Assembly: GCA_030065985.1 (NCBI GenBank) | Contig: JASJCM010000021.1 | Location: 1 to 46,084 of the forward strand | Direction: 5' to 3' | Origin: Woeseiaceae bacterium | GTDB taxonomy: Bacteria; Pseudomonadota; Gammaproteobacteria; Steroidobacterales; Woeseiaceae | Length of the DNA stretch: 46,084 nt | Shown: positions 15,749-24,769 of the stretch, one piece after another | Numbering within the stretch: the stretch's first letter is position 1 | How the letters are laid out: every line of letters starts with the position of its first letter | Program-made: the position numbers and the translations under genes | Notes under the pieces: generated by a model | Database searches by the model: none | The model's input: the letters and a program-made list of their open reading frames with translations, nothing else | What the model was told of the DNA's origin: nothing

Positions 15749-18007
15749 TCAATCTCCGCCAGCGGCAATCTCGGCCGCCTGACCATAACTGAGTGCCGCA
15801 TCATTGCATGGCAGGACCGCTGGCAGGAATACCTCGAACCGAGCTTCGCGAAGCATCGTGATCACCTGCTCGGCGAGAAAGCGATTCTGGAACACGCCGC
15901 CGCCAAGCCCGACGCGCTGCACGCCACGTTCCTCACGCGCCATCTGCGCCTGATTGAGTATCACGCGCGCCATACTGCCGTGAAACGCTTCGGCACGCTC
16001 GCGCTGCGAACGATCGACATTGCTCAGCAGACCCAGCAACGGTTCCCAGTCTGCGCGCAGCACACCGTCGACCGATTCGCGCATCGGCAGCGCAGGGCCC
16101 TCCCGGTGCTCCCGGCACAGCGCCTCGAGCTGCATCGGTCCCTGGGCCTCGAAGCTCGTCGTTGGACGTTCGCAAACGATTGCCGCTGCCGCATCGAACA
16201 ACCGACCGGCCGCGCTCGTGGCGGGACAGTTGATGTTTTTCTGCCAGGCGACTCTTGCCAGCCCGTCGGGGTCGGGATGCGCGGCCCAGTCTGTGCCGCA
16301 TTCCCAGTGCAGCGCCGCCGCGCTGCGCCAGGGCTCGCGTCCCGCTCTCTCGCCCCCCGGAAGGCGGAACGTGCGCAGGCTTGCGAAGCGTTGCCAGGCT
16401 CCGGGGCGGCCTACGAGGGCTTCGCCGCCCCACAGCGTGTCATCACGTCCAAGGCCGACACCGTCCCAGGTGAACACGAGCCAGTCGCCCTTCGTACCGT
16501 GCTCTGCAGCTACTGCACTCGCATGCGCCTCGTGATGCCAGACCATGCATGCGGGCAGTCCGCTCTCACGCACCGCCCAGCGATGCGTCGTGTAGCCGGG
16601 ATGCGCATCGCAGACGACGCGCTTTGCCTCGACGCCGTAAAGGGCCTGCAGATCACTCGCAACCTGTTCGAACACGCGCAGGCTGCGAGGACTGTCCATC
16701 TCGCCAATGTGGGGCGATACGACGACCCGATCGTCCCAACTGAGCGCAACGGTACCTTTCATGTGTCCGCCAACAGCGAGCAATGGCTCTGTCTGGCTGT
16801 ATGGCAGGTCAATCTCTCGCGGCGCACAGCCCCTGCCGATGCGCAGCGGTCGTACCTGATCGCCAATGCGGCGGAACACGGGGTCGTCGGCAGGCCGCAC
16901 GATCGGCCGGTCGTGTAGCAGAAAGTCGTCAGCGATATCGGCCAGGCGCTCGGACGCTTCGTCATTATCCGTCAGGACCGGCTCGCCGCTGATATTTCCG
17001 GACGTCGCGACGAGCGGGCCGTCGAACGCATCAAGCAGCAACTGGTGCAGTGGGCTGTAGGGCAGAAAAACGCCAATCTCCGCGAGACCCGGCGCCACGT
17101 TGTCGGCGAGCCCGCAGTCCGGTTTGCTCATTGCCAGCACAATCGGACGCACCGGACCGGCGAGCAATGAAGCTTCACTGTCCATTAGCGAAACATGGTC
17201 GCGCACGATTGCAAGGCCATCGTCGCCGCTCAGCGGGAACATCACAGCAAGCGGTTTGTCGGGACGACGCTTGCGGTCGCGCAGTCGCGCAACGGCGTCC
17301 GCATTGCGTGCGTCGCAAACCAGATGGAATCCGCCAATCCCTTTGACGGCGAGTATGCGACCTTCCCGCAATGCCATCACGGCCGCATCCATCGGCGCAT
17401 CGGCACCGTCAACGTAAACCTGCGGTCCGCATGCGGAACAGGCGACAGGTTCAGCGTGGAAACGCCGATCCGCCGGATCAAGATATTCGGCTTCGCAATC
17501 GGGGCAAAGCGGGAACCCGACCATGCTCGTGTTAGGTCGGTCGTACGGCAGCGACTCGATTAAGGTGTAACGCGGGCCGCACTGCGTGCAGTTGATGAAC
17601 GGATAACGAAAGCGTCGGTCCTCGGGATCATCGAGTTCGCGCCTGCAGTCATCGCACATGAAATAGTCGGGAGGGACAAAGACCTGCGCGTCTGCGTCAG
17701 CATCGCTCGCGATGATCTCGAAGCTTGATCCCGGCGACACCGTCGTATCGCTGACAGCCGCCAGTCCTGGCGACGATAGCGGCGGCGCACGCTCGACGAG
17801 TTCACGCTGGAATCGATTGACAACCTCCTCGGGGCCGCACGCAAGCACCTCGACTTCCCCGAGCTGGTTCTGTACGTGTCCGGTTATGCCGTGTTCGACG
17901 GCCAGGCGGTAGACAAACGGGCGGAAACCCACGCCCTGCACGTGTCCACGCAGGCGGATCAGTCGTGCGGTGTCGGCGGCCGGCCCGACGCTAGCCGAGG
18001 GCGTCAC
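15749..18007 (-). CDS. hypF: Carbamoyltransferase HypF
   Basis: 752 residues from a GTG at 18007, which follows GGAAGG and overlaps the end of hypD by 17 bases; an upstream ATG at 18418 would only read through hypD in another frame. Domains in order: acylphosphatase (GHVQGVGFRPFVYRLA, about 20-35), two zinc-finger pairs (CDDC...CTQC and CPDC...CSAC, about 120-205), a YrdC-like domain (AVKGIGGFHLVCDA, ATSGNISGEP), and a Kae1-like domain ending GLGGGVFQNRFLAEQV. HypF uses carbamoyl phosphate and ATP to carbamoylate the HypE C-terminal Cys. Length matches the family (about 750). Confidence 0.96.
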   Translation of the reverse strand: MTPSASVGPAADTARLIRLRGHVQGVGFRPFVYRLAVEHGITGHVQNQLGEVEVLACGPEEVVNRFQRELVERAPPLSSPGLAAVSDTTVSPGSSFEIIASDADADAQVFVPPDYFMCDDCRRELDDPEDRRFRYPFINCTQCGPRYTLIESLPYDRPNTSMVGFPLCPDCEAEYLDPADRRFHAEPVACSACGPQVYVDGADAPMDAAVMALREGRILAVKGIGGFHLVCDARNADAVARLRDRKRRPDKPLAVMFPLSGDDGLAIVRDHVSLMDSEASLLAGPVRPIVLAMSKPDCGLADNVAPGLAEIGVFLPYSPLHQLLLDAFDGPLVATSGNISGEPVLTDNDEASERLADIADDFLLHDRPIVRPADDPVFRRIGDQVRPLRIGRGCAPREIDLPYSQTEPLLAVGGHMKGTVALSWDDRVVVSPHIGEMDSPRSLRVFEQVASDLQALYGVEAKRVVCDAHPGYTTHRWAVRESGLPACMVWHHEAHASAVAAEHGTKGDWLVFTWDGVGLGRDDTLWGGEALVGRPGAWQRFASLRTFRLPGGERAGREPWRSAAALHWECGTDWAAHPDPDGLARVAWQKNINCPATSAAGRLFDAAAAIVCERPTTSFEAQGPMQLEALCREHREGPALPMRESVDGVLRADWEPLLGLLSNVDRSQRERAEAFHGSMARVILNQAQMAREERGVQRVGLGGGVFQNRFLAEQVITMLREARFEVFLPAVLPCNDAALSYGQAAEIAAGGD

Positions 18008-19115
18008 GCTTGCGGCCTTCCCAGACGTTTTCACGGGTGCCGGACGACCACCAGATGCGGCAGGCACCCTCGTCCGAGACCATGCAGGGGCCAATCGGTT
18101 TGCGCGGCGTGCACGCCGCACCATAAAGCCGACATTCGTTCGGATAGATCTTGCCGAGCACGACCTTCGCGCAGTCGCAACCAGGAGGCATCTCACCGAC
18201 GCGTTTGCGGGATTCATCGGCGTAAGACTGGAAATGCTGTCGCGCATCGTGCGCCGCATACGCATCACGCAGGGCGAATCCCGATGCGGGGATGACGCCG
18301 ATACCGCGCCAGTTTGCGTCGACGACTTCCATGACGTCAGAGAGTTGCCGCCTGGCCTCGGCGTTACCGCCCGGCCGCACCACTTGCGGATAGCAATTGT
18401 CAAGGTCGCGCCGGCCATCGCGCAGTTGTTGCATCACGCTGTACATGCCGGCGACCAGCGACTCTGGCGTGAAACCCGACACCGCGGCCGGGATATCGTG
18501 CTTGTCGACGACGAATCCCCATTCTTCCGGACCCATTACCGTCGCCACGTGTCCCGGCGCGATCAGTGCATCAAAACCGGGTTTATCCGAGTCGAGCAAC
18601 ATTGCGACAGCGGGCCAGGTCAGTCTGCCGGACAGCAACACGAGCAGATTCTCGGGCGCACCCTCGGCAAGCATGGCCGCTACCGGCGCGGTCGTGGTTT
18701 CGAAACCTGCGGCGAAGAACACGACTTTGCGCTCAGGATTCTCGCGCGCAATTCGGACAGCCTCGGTCGGCGAAGCGATCGGCCGGATATCGCCGCCCGC
18801 CGCTTTTGCCTGCTCGAGAGAGCGCGGGTCCTTTTTCGGCACATTGACGGGCACCCTCAACATGTCACCGAAGGCAACCAGCGTAATGTCCTCGTGCAGC
18901 GCAAGCTGCATCGCCTCATAGACATCCTCTTCGGGACAGATGCAAACAGGGCAGCCAGGACCGGGCACGAGTTCGATGTTGGCGGGCACGACACTGCGCA
19001 GCCCGGCTATCGAAATCGAACGCTCGTGACCACCGCAGACATTCATGATGCGCACGGGCCGCTCGACACCGAGCTCCCGGAGCGCCTCCAGCCACTCTGT
19101 GGCTGTACGGGCCAC
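17991..19115 (-). CDS. hypD: Hydrogenase maturation protein HypD
   Basis: 374 residues from GTG at 19115, whose first base is the last base of the hypB stop codon. Family motifs are clear: CGGHE (Cys27-His30; CGGHT is commoner), GPGCPVC (Cys55, Cys58), FFAAGFETTTAP, and a C-terminal set of Cys residues (PGCDCAKV, NECRLYGAAC, GPCMVSDEGAC) that hold the [4Fe-4S] cluster. With HypC it assembles the Fe(CN)2CO unit. Translation is coupled to hypB upstream and hypF downstream by overlaps. Confidence 0.96.
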   Translation of the reverse strand: MARTATEWLEALRELGVERPVRIMNVCGGHERSISIAGLRSVVPANIELVPGPGCPVCICPEEDVYEAMQLALHEDITLVAFGDMLRVPVNVPKKDPRSLEQAKAAGGDIRPIASPTEAVRIARENPERKVVFFAAGFETTTAPVAAMLAEGAPENLLVLLSGRLTWPAVAMLLDSDKPGFDALIAPGHVATVMGPEEWGFVVDKHDIPAAVSGFTPESLVAGMYSVMQQLRDGRRDLDNCYPQVVRPGGNAEARRQLSDVMEVVDANWRGIGVIPASGFALRDAYAAHDARQHFQSYADESRKRVGEMPPGCDCAKVVLGKIYPNECRLYGAACTPRKPIGPCMVSDEGACRIWWSSGTRENVWEGRKRDALG

Positions 19116-19855
19116 TAGTCGGCGCCAACCGCCGCGCGTTGCTCGCGCAGCGCAGCGAGCTCGGCTTGCAGCCAGTCGAGCCAGATGTCGAGGCCTGAGC
19201 CCTTGCGCGCCGATACTTCGACGACCGGTGCTTCGCTCGCAAGTTGCCGCAGGCAGGACTCGGCGTACGCAGGATCGAAATCGTCAAGCACAGGCAGCAG
19301 ATCCGCTTTCGTGACCAGCACAAGATCCGCGGCGCGGAACATCACAGGATACTTGGCTGGCTTGTCATGGCCTTCCGGCGTCGACAACAGCGTTACATTG
19401 CGATGCTGACCAAGATCGAAACTGGCCGGGCAGACGAGGTTTCCGACGTTTTCGATGAAGATGATGTCGACGCCATCGATGGTCAATTCGTGCAAGGCAT
19501 CGTGAACCATATGGGCGTCCAGGTGACACGCGCTTCCGGTGCTGATCTGCACGGCCGGAACGCCTTTCGCACGAATACGTTCGGCATCGTTTTCGGTTTC
19601 GAGGTCTCCCTCGATGACCGCGACACGTACACCATCACCAAGGGCATCAATGGTCGCTTCGAGCAGCGCGGTCTTGCCGGCGCCCGGCGACGACATCAGG
19701 TTCACGGCCAGCGCATTGTGGCGCGCAAAATGCTCGCGGTTGTGCAGCGCCTGGTGATCGTTCGCGTCAAGCAGGCTCTTGAGCACCTCGACGGACTCGT
19801 GACCTACGAGGTGTTCGTTGCCGGGGGTGACATTGCAGCCGCAGGTATCACACAT
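19115..19855 (-). CDS. hypB: Hydrogenase maturation GTPase HypB
   Basis: 246 residues from ATG at 19855, giving the conserved N-terminal nickel motif MCDTCGC (Cys2, 5, 7); an in-frame ATG at 19951 would lie inside hypC and is rejected. There is no His-rich stretch of the kind that stores nickel in some HypB proteins. Walker A is SSPGAGKT (55-62), followed by IEGDLET, IENVGNLVCP and a GTPase VTKADL motif. HypB is the GTP-driven partner of HypA in nickel insertion. It overlaps hypC by 8 bases and hypD by 1. Confidence 0.96.
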   Translation of the reverse strand: MCDTCGCNVTPGNEHLVGHESVEVLKSLLDANDHQALHNREHFARHNALAVNLMSSPGAGKTALLEATIDALGDGVRVAVIEGDLETENDAERIRAKGVPAVQISTGSACHLDAHMVHDALHELTIDGVDIIFIENVGNLVCPASFDLGQHRNVTLLSTPEGHDKPAKYPVMFRAADLVLVTKADLLPVLDDFDPAYAESCLRQLASEAPVVEVSARKGSGLDIWLDWLQAELAALREQRAAVGAD

Positions 19856-20078
19856 GTTCTTCTCCGAGCATCTCGTCGAACAGCGCCCAGGTTTCGGTTG
19901 CTTCTTCGTCCGACACCTTCTGTATAGCGTAGCCCACGTGCACGAGCACATGGTCGCCGGCCTTCACGTCCTCGTGCTGGAGCATGAACAGGCTGACCTC
20001 GCGCTCAATCCCGCGCGCTTCGCAAGTGCACTGGTAGCCGTCAATGGCCGTTATTTTCATGGGAACTGCGAGGCACAT
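19848..20078 (-). CDS. hypC: Hydrogenase assembly chaperone HypC
   Basis: 76 residues starting MCLAVP, with the essential Cys2 of the HypC/HybG/HupF family, then the small OB-fold with GDHVLVHVGYAIQKV and the usual acidic tail (DEEATETW). HypC shuttles the Fe(CN)2CO group between HypD and the hydrogenase large subunit. First gene of hypCBDFE, GGAG ribosome site 7 bases before the ATG. It is divergent from a diheme cytochrome gene across 122 bases. Confidence 0.96.
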   Translation of the reverse strand: MCLAVPMKITAIDGYQCTCEARGIEREVSLFMLQHEDVKAGDHVLVHVGYAIQKVSDEEATETWALFDEMLGEEHV

Positions 20079-20140
20079 GCGGTAACTCCGACTGGCATAT
20101 CATGCAACGCTAATATACTGTCTCAGGATAGCTGCGTGCA

Positions 20141-20159
20141 GCGTGGCAAACAACCACGC
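20141..20159. promoter_or_regulatory. Inverted repeat between hypC and the diheme cytochrome gene
   Basis: GCGTGG (20141-20146) and CCACGC (20154-20159) are perfect inverted repeats with a 7-base centre, roughly midway in the 122-base divergent region. No T-tract follows on either strand. A shared operator is the simplest reading. Confidence 0.35.
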
Positions 20160-20200
20160 GCTAGGTAAATTCCTCTATCGTATATGCCGGGAGTGCTGCT

Positions 20201-20788
20201 ATGCGCAAGACGCGTCTCCTGACCCTGCTAATGGCCAGCACTACGCTGATCGTCGCGCCGGCATTTGCCGATGCGCCTGCCATTGTAGCAGCCTGCAAGT
20301 CCTGCCATGCCGAGGACGGTAGCGGCGTTGGCATACACTTCGTGCCGGTCATCACGGGCATCCCGGCCGCTCACATCGAAGAAGCGTTGTACGCCTACAA
20401 AGACGGTGCTCGCCAATGCGGCACGGAACCGGCCATGTGCCAGACCGTCGCGCTGCTTACGGACGAGAATATCGCCGACCTGGCAGAGCACTACAGCCGG
20501 CTGAGGCGCCCGTCGCTCAACGAGCCCTATGACGAGATGCTCGTTCGGCGAGGCGAACAGGTGCATGGCATGCACTGCGCACGCTGCCATGTGCCGCCAG
20601 ACCATCCGGATGTCGCGGATGCGCTCGGCTATCCGCTGCACGGACAGCATCCCGTTTATCTGCGGTATGCCCTGAAGGCCTACCTGGACGGCACCCGGGA
20701 ACACCTCCTCGAGCAAATGAAAGAAAAGATGGACTTGCTCGAGGATGGTGACGTCGAGGCGCTGGTCAACTATTACGCCAGTTACTGA
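20201..20788 (+). CDS. Diheme c-type cytochrome (c4-like), paralogue of 2153-2761
   Basis: 195 residues with a signal peptide (MRKTR start, cleavage near AFA-DA) and two heme sites, CKSCH at 32-36 and CARCH at 126-130. Like its paralogue in the Mtr block it has an extra Cys pair in domain 1 (ARQCGTEPAMC) and ends with EQMKEKMD...DVEALVNYYAS, close to KKMKEKMD...DVEALIHYYGS there. Periplasmic electron carrier. Divergent from hypC, so it may be controlled with the hydrogenase genes and take electrons from a hydrogenase encoded elsewhere; that is inference. Start supported by GGGAG upstream. Confidence 0.9.
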   Translation: MRKTRLLTLLMASTTLIVAPAFADAPAIVAACKSCHAEDGSGVGIHFVPVITGIPAAHIEEALYAYKDGARQCGTEPAMCQTVALLTDENIADLAEHYSRLRRPSLNEPYDEMLVRRGEQVHGMHCARCHVPPDHPDVADALGYPLHGQHPVYLRYALKAYLDGTREHLLEQMKEKMDLLEDGDVEALVNYYASY

Positions 20789-20852
20789 CACAGTGGACTG
20801 TGGTAACGTCGCTGCGCGTTTTCGCGCCGCTCATCCGATGAAAGGAGCCAGC

Positions 20853-22130
20853 ATGTCCAACCGCCTCGCCCTGATCCTGCTCACGATTCTGCTGCCGCTT
20901 GCCGGCAACACCTATGCCGACGTCACGCTTGTCCACGCGGGCGAGTTGCTGGCGGTTCCGGGCAAGGCCCCGCTGAAAAACCAGACCATCATCGTCGAAG
21001 GAGATCGCATTACTGGCGTGCAAACGGGCTTTGCCGAAGTCGAGGGGGCGACGATCGTCGACCTTCGAGACAGCTTTGTCATGCCAGGCCTCATGGACAT
21101 GCACGTTCACCTGCAGGGACAGCTCGGTCCGGATAACGACCGCGATGCGCTCAAGATGTCGGACCAGCTTATGCAGATGCGCAGCGCCTACTATGCAATG
21201 AACACGCTGATGGCCGGCTTTACGACCGTGCGCGATGTCGGCTCGTCGCCGCAAGAGATGTACGCGCTTCGTGATGCCATCAACAATGGCTGGATCGACG
21301 GTCCACGCATCATCGCTGCCGGCGGGGTCGGCATCACGGGTGGTCATGCGGACATCAGCGGTGTCAGCCCTGCCCTGATGGAGATATACACGTCCCCCAA
21401 TGTTTGCGACGGACCGTACGACTGTCGTCGCGCTGCGCGCAACGTTATCAAGTACGGCGCCGACCTGATCAAGATTACCTCGACGGGCGGTGTCATGACG
21501 CAGCGCCGGACCGGCACGGGCCAGCAGATGGAGGCGGACGAAATTCGGGAAATCGTACGAGCGGCCGAGCGGATGGGGCGCAAGGTTGCATCCCACGCGC
21601 ACGAGGAAGACGGGATTATCGCGGCGCTCGAGGCCGGCGTACACAGCATTGAGCACGGCACCTACACGGGCCCGCGAGCCATCAAGCTGTTCAAGGAAAC
21701 TGACGCCTATCTCGTGCCGACGCTGCTCGCCGGCAAGACTGTCGCGACACACGCAGTCGAGTCCGATTTCATGCCACAAGCCGTCGTCGAGAAAGCAATC
21801 CGCGTCGGCAACGACATGGCAGGCAACTTCGAGAAAGCGCACAAAGCTGGCGTCCGCGTAGCCTACGGCACCGACAGCGGGATCTCGCCGCACGGCACCA
21901 ATGCGGAAGAAGCCGTACTCATGGTCGAGGCCGGCATGTCGGAGATGGATGTCATCGTGTCTGCGACGATCAACGCGGCTGACCTGATCGATATGTCCGA
22001 TGCGATCGGCACCATCGAGACCGGCAAGATGGCCGACATCATTGCTGTCGACGGCTCGCCGCTTGACGACATCAGCGAGCTTCTCGACGTCGACTTCGTC
22101 ATGAAGGGTGGCAAGGTCTACAGGCAGTAG
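20853..22130 (+). CDS. Secreted metal-dependent amidohydrolase (imidazolonepropionase/prolidase-like)
   Basis: 425 residues from ATG at 20853, five bases after AAAGGAG; upstream ATGs at 20745 and 20838 lack this. A signal peptide (SNRLALILLTILLPLAGNTYA) is followed by the amidohydrolase TIM barrel: metal site HVH (His84, His86), Lys in LIKITSTGG, His in SHAHEED and IEHGTY, and Asp in YGTDSG. This subgroup includes Xaa-Pro and N-acyl-amino-acid hydrolases, mostly periplasmic. A paralogue lies at 35783-37078. It is followed 2 bases later by an FAD oxidoreductase, and the two are likely co-transcribed. Confidence 0.88.
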   Translation: MSNRLALILLTILLPLAGNTYADVTLVHAGELLAVPGKAPLKNQTIIVEGDRITGVQTGFAEVEGATIVDLRDSFVMPGLMDMHVHLQGQLGPDNDRDALKMSDQLMQMRSAYYAMNTLMAGFTTVRDVGSSPQEMYALRDAINNGWIDGPRIIAAGGVGITGGHADISGVSPALMEIYTSPNVCDGPYDCRRAARNVIKYGADLIKITSTGGVMTQRRTGTGQQMEADEIREIVRAAERMGRKVASHAHEEDGIIAALEAGVHSIEHGTYTGPRAIKLFKETDAYLVPTLLAGKTVATHAVESDFMPQAVVEKAIRVGNDMAGNFEKAHKAGVRVAYGTDSGISPHGTNAEEAVLMVEAGMSEMDVIVSATINAADLIDMSDAIGTIETGKMADIIAVDGSPLDDISELLDVDFVMKGGKVYRQ

Positions 22131-22132
22131 CA

Positions 22133-23749
22133 ATGGCCATGAAACCAAGCACGCTGCGAATCGGTTACCGCTATCGGCCAGGCCGGCTCGCCGACAGCTA
22201 CGACGCGATTGTCATTGGCTCGGGGATGGGCGGTCTTACGACCGCGGCGCTGCTCAGTGAACTCGGCTGGAAGGTGTGCGTCCTCGAGCAGCACTACACG
22301 GCAGGCGGTTACACGCACTCCTACGAACGTAACGGTTACGAATGGGATGTCGGCGTGCACTACATCGGCGAAGTCGGCGCACCCACGCGTTCGCGTAAGA
22401 TGTTCGACTTCTTATCTGGCGGCAATCTCAAATGGGCCCCGATGGCCGACGAGTACGATCGCTTTTACATTGGCGACAAGGTTTTCAACGCCATTGCGGG
22501 CAAACAGCAGTTTCGCGACAACCTGGTACGGCAGTTCCCGAACGAAGTCGAGGCTATTGACGCCTACATAAAGTTGCTGGATCGCTCCGGCGAAGCATTG
22601 CAGGCGTTCGGCATGGGGCGTGGAATGCCAACCGCATTGCGCTGGGCGATGCAGCCGTGGCTGGACTGGAAACTCAGGGGCGCATTCGGCAAGACGACCT
22701 GGGAGGTTCTCTCGTCGTTGACCGACGATCCGGACCTCATCGCCACACTATGTGGTCAATGGGGCGACATGGGCATGCCGCCGAAACGCTCGCCATTTAT
22801 GGCACACGCGATGATCGCACGGCATTACCTCTACGGTGGCTTCTACCCTGTCGGCGGCTCCTGGCGCATTGCCGAGTCAATTATCCCGAAGATCCAGGCG
22901 GCCGGCGGCGAGGTCTTCACGTACGCCAAGGTCGAACGGATCGTGGTCGAGGACGGACGTGTGACCGGTGTCGATATGAAAGACGGCCACCGCATCGAGT
23001 GCGACTGCGTCATCTCTTCCGCAGGCGTCAACAACACGTTCCACCACCTGCTTGACAGGGACGTCGTCGAGAGCACCGGCTACAGCCGGAAAATCGACAA
23101 GGTGAAGCCAAGTTTTGCGCACCTCGGCGTCTACGCCGGCCTGAAGGGCACGGCTGAAGAACTCGGCCTGCCACGGACCAACTTCTGGATCTACCCGTCG
23201 AATGACTATGACGCGGCCGTCGAGACGTTCATGGACGATGCAAGCGCACCCTTCCCGGTCGTGTACATATCATTCCCGTCGGCGAAGGATCCAGACTACG
23301 AAAATCGACACCCCGGCACAGCGACTATCGAAATCGTCGCGCCCGCACCTTACGCATGGTTTGACCAATGGCGCGATGGCAACTGGGGCAAACGAGGCGA
23401 AGACTACGAGACCTTCAAGGAACAGCTCGGTGAGCGCCTTATGGAGTACGTCTACGAAAAGCTGCCGCATTTGCGCGGCAAGGTTGATTACTACGAGGTA
23501 TCGACACCCCTGTCGACGAACTGGTTCGGTGGCTACCAGCATGGCGAACTCTATGGCCTCGAGCATTCACCCGAACGCCTGCGCCAGAAATGGCTGCGCC
23601 CGAAGACGACCATTCCCGGGCTGTGGCTCACAGGCCAGGACATCCTGACCTGCGGCGTCACGGGGGCAATGATGGCCGGGCTCATCACAACGATGAGCAT
23701 GATCGGCGCGCGACGCATGGCGCCGCTGATGAAAAAGATATACGCCTGA
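22133..23749 (+). CDS. FAD-dependent oxidoreductase, phytoene desaturase / retinol saturase (CrtI/RetSat) type
   Basis: 538 residues. Rossmann dinucleotide-binding motif IVIGSGMGGLTTAALLSELGWKVCVLEQ (starts about residue 26), followed by GGYTHSYERNGYEWDVGVHYIG, which is characteristic of the all-trans-retinol 13,14-reductase/carotene isomerase branch. The C-terminal FAD motif is PGLWLTGQDILTCGVTGAMMAG. The natural substrate is probably an isoprenoid or other polyene lipid; no carotenoid genes are near. Start ATG at 22133 lies 2 bases after the amidohydrolase stop with only a weak ribosome site (AGGCAG). It ends 3 bases from the convergent UspE-like gene. Confidence 0.87.
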   Translation: MAMKPSTLRIGYRYRPGRLADSYDAIVIGSGMGGLTTAALLSELGWKVCVLEQHYTAGGYTHSYERNGYEWDVGVHYIGEVGAPTRSRKMFDFLSGGNLKWAPMADEYDRFYIGDKVFNAIAGKQQFRDNLVRQFPNEVEAIDAYIKLLDRSGEALQAFGMGRGMPTALRWAMQPWLDWKLRGAFGKTTWEVLSSLTDDPDLIATLCGQWGDMGMPPKRSPFMAHAMIARHYLYGGFYPVGGSWRIAESIIPKIQAAGGEVFTYAKVERIVVEDGRVTGVDMKDGHRIECDCVISSAGVNNTFHHLLDRDVVESTGYSRKIDKVKPSFAHLGVYAGLKGTAEELGLPRTNFWIYPSNDYDAAVETFMDDASAPFPVVYISFPSAKDPDYENRHPGTATIEIVAPAPYAWFDQWRDGNWGKRGEDYETFKEQLGERLMEYVYEKLPHLRGKVDYYEVSTPLSTNWFGGYQHGELYGLEHSPERLRQKWLRPKTTIPGLWLTGQDILTCGVTGAMMAGLITTMSMIGARRMAPLMKKIYA

Positions 23750-23752
23750 GTC

Positions 23753-24673
23753 TTAATCCAGCTCGCGCACGTGCGCGACGAGCACGTCACACGGGATGCG
23801 ATCCAGGGAGCGCGCGGCGGTGCTGCCGACCATACGCTGCTTGATCCGTCCACGTGCCAAGGCGCCCATCACAACAAGACTTGCATTATTGGCCATTGCG
23901 TATGAGGGCAGAATTTCATCGGCCCTGCCCGGCAGCATATGCGTGCGATCCGGGTCGAGGTCGCACCGTTCGATCAGGGCATCCAGCGCCTGACGGTGCT
24001 CGGTCCGGATCTTCATGTCGAGCTCCTCAACCGACAGCTTCACAGGTTTGAACGACCAGGTAGCCCGCGTGCCGATTTCCTCGATGCTTTGGTACGTGTG
24101 AATAATATCCAGCATGCCGCCGAACTGAGTTGCCAGATCACGCGCTTGTTCGACGATGCGCTGGTCCAGATGAGCAGGCTTATCGTGCGAATGGACCGGA
24201 TCGACAGCCGCAACAATAAGTGGTTTCTCCTGCCACTCGCCGGGCTTCACGAACCACAGTGGATATTCGAGATCGCGAATCAGATCCCAATCGGTGTCGC
24301 GCAGTGAGGCGCGCTCGGACGGGTCGTGGTAATGCGTGCCCTTGACGACGAAATCAGGGTCGCGCGCGGCAGCCTCGTTGCGAACGAGATTCGCGACGTT
24401 ACGTTCGGTGGAGCGATTGACATGGACCTCGACGCCCTCGGACTGGATAACCGCCACCATTTGCTCGAGCGCCTCTTCCTGCTGGACACGAATCGTGTCA
24501 GCAATGTGTTGTGACTCGAGCAGGTACACGTAGCTCTCGCCGAGATAGTCTGTGATCGGGTCACAAACCAGCAGGTGCAGGTTGCTGTTCCTCGCCTTCG
24601 CCAACCAGGTGGCCCGTGCGACGACCTCTTGCGGATAGTTACCGTACTCGACAACGCACAGGATGCTAGTCAT
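23753..24673 (-). CDS. uspE: Tandem universal stress protein (UspE-like)
   Basis: 306 residues made of two Usp domains: 1-145 (start MTSILCVVEY, then DFVVKGTHYHDP) and about 150-306 (PLIVAAVDPVHSHD, LVVMGALARGRIKQRMVGSTA). The second carries the ATP-loop region before VGSTA, though its first Gly-X2-Gly is altered to Gly-X2-Ala. Length and layout match UspE. These cytosolic proteins respond to growth arrest and oxidative or metabolic stress. The AGGAGG ribosome site is strong. The permease gene upstream on the same strand ends 96 bases away. Confidence 0.88.
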   Translation of the reverse strand: MTSILCVVEYGNYPQEVVARATWLAKARNSNLHLLVCDPITDYLGESYVYLLESQHIADTIRVQQEEALEQMVAVIQSEGVEVHVNRSTERNVANLVRNEAAARDPDFVVKGTHYHDPSERASLRDTDWDLIRDLEYPLWFVKPGEWQEKPLIVAAVDPVHSHDKPAHLDQRIVEQARDLATQFGGMLDIIHTYQSIEEIGTRATWSFKPVKLSVEELDMKIRTEHRQALDALIERCDLDPDRTHMLPGRADEILPSYAMANNASLVVMGALARGRIKQRMVGSTAARSLDRIPCDVLVAHVRELD

Positions 24674-24769
24674 GGAATACCTCCTTACACTGACCCATAC
24701 TCAGGTTAGCTACGCGCTGCAAGTGACGCACTTCGTACATTTACGCATTCACGCGTTTCATGCCAGGTC

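Noticed and set aside
18008..18418. N-terminal extension of HypF back to an ATG at 18418
   Set aside because: These codons are hypD read in another frame; the acylphosphatase start fits the GTG at 18007 with a ribosome site.
17970..19118. Open 382-codon plus-strand frame opposite hypD
   Set aside because: Lies antisense to a clearly functional hypD and has His/Arg-rich composition with no family resemblance.
20766..22148. Open 460-codon minus-strand frame opposite the amidohydrolase
   Set aside because: High-GC antisense shadow; no ribosome site or domain pattern, while the plus strand carries full catalytic motifs.
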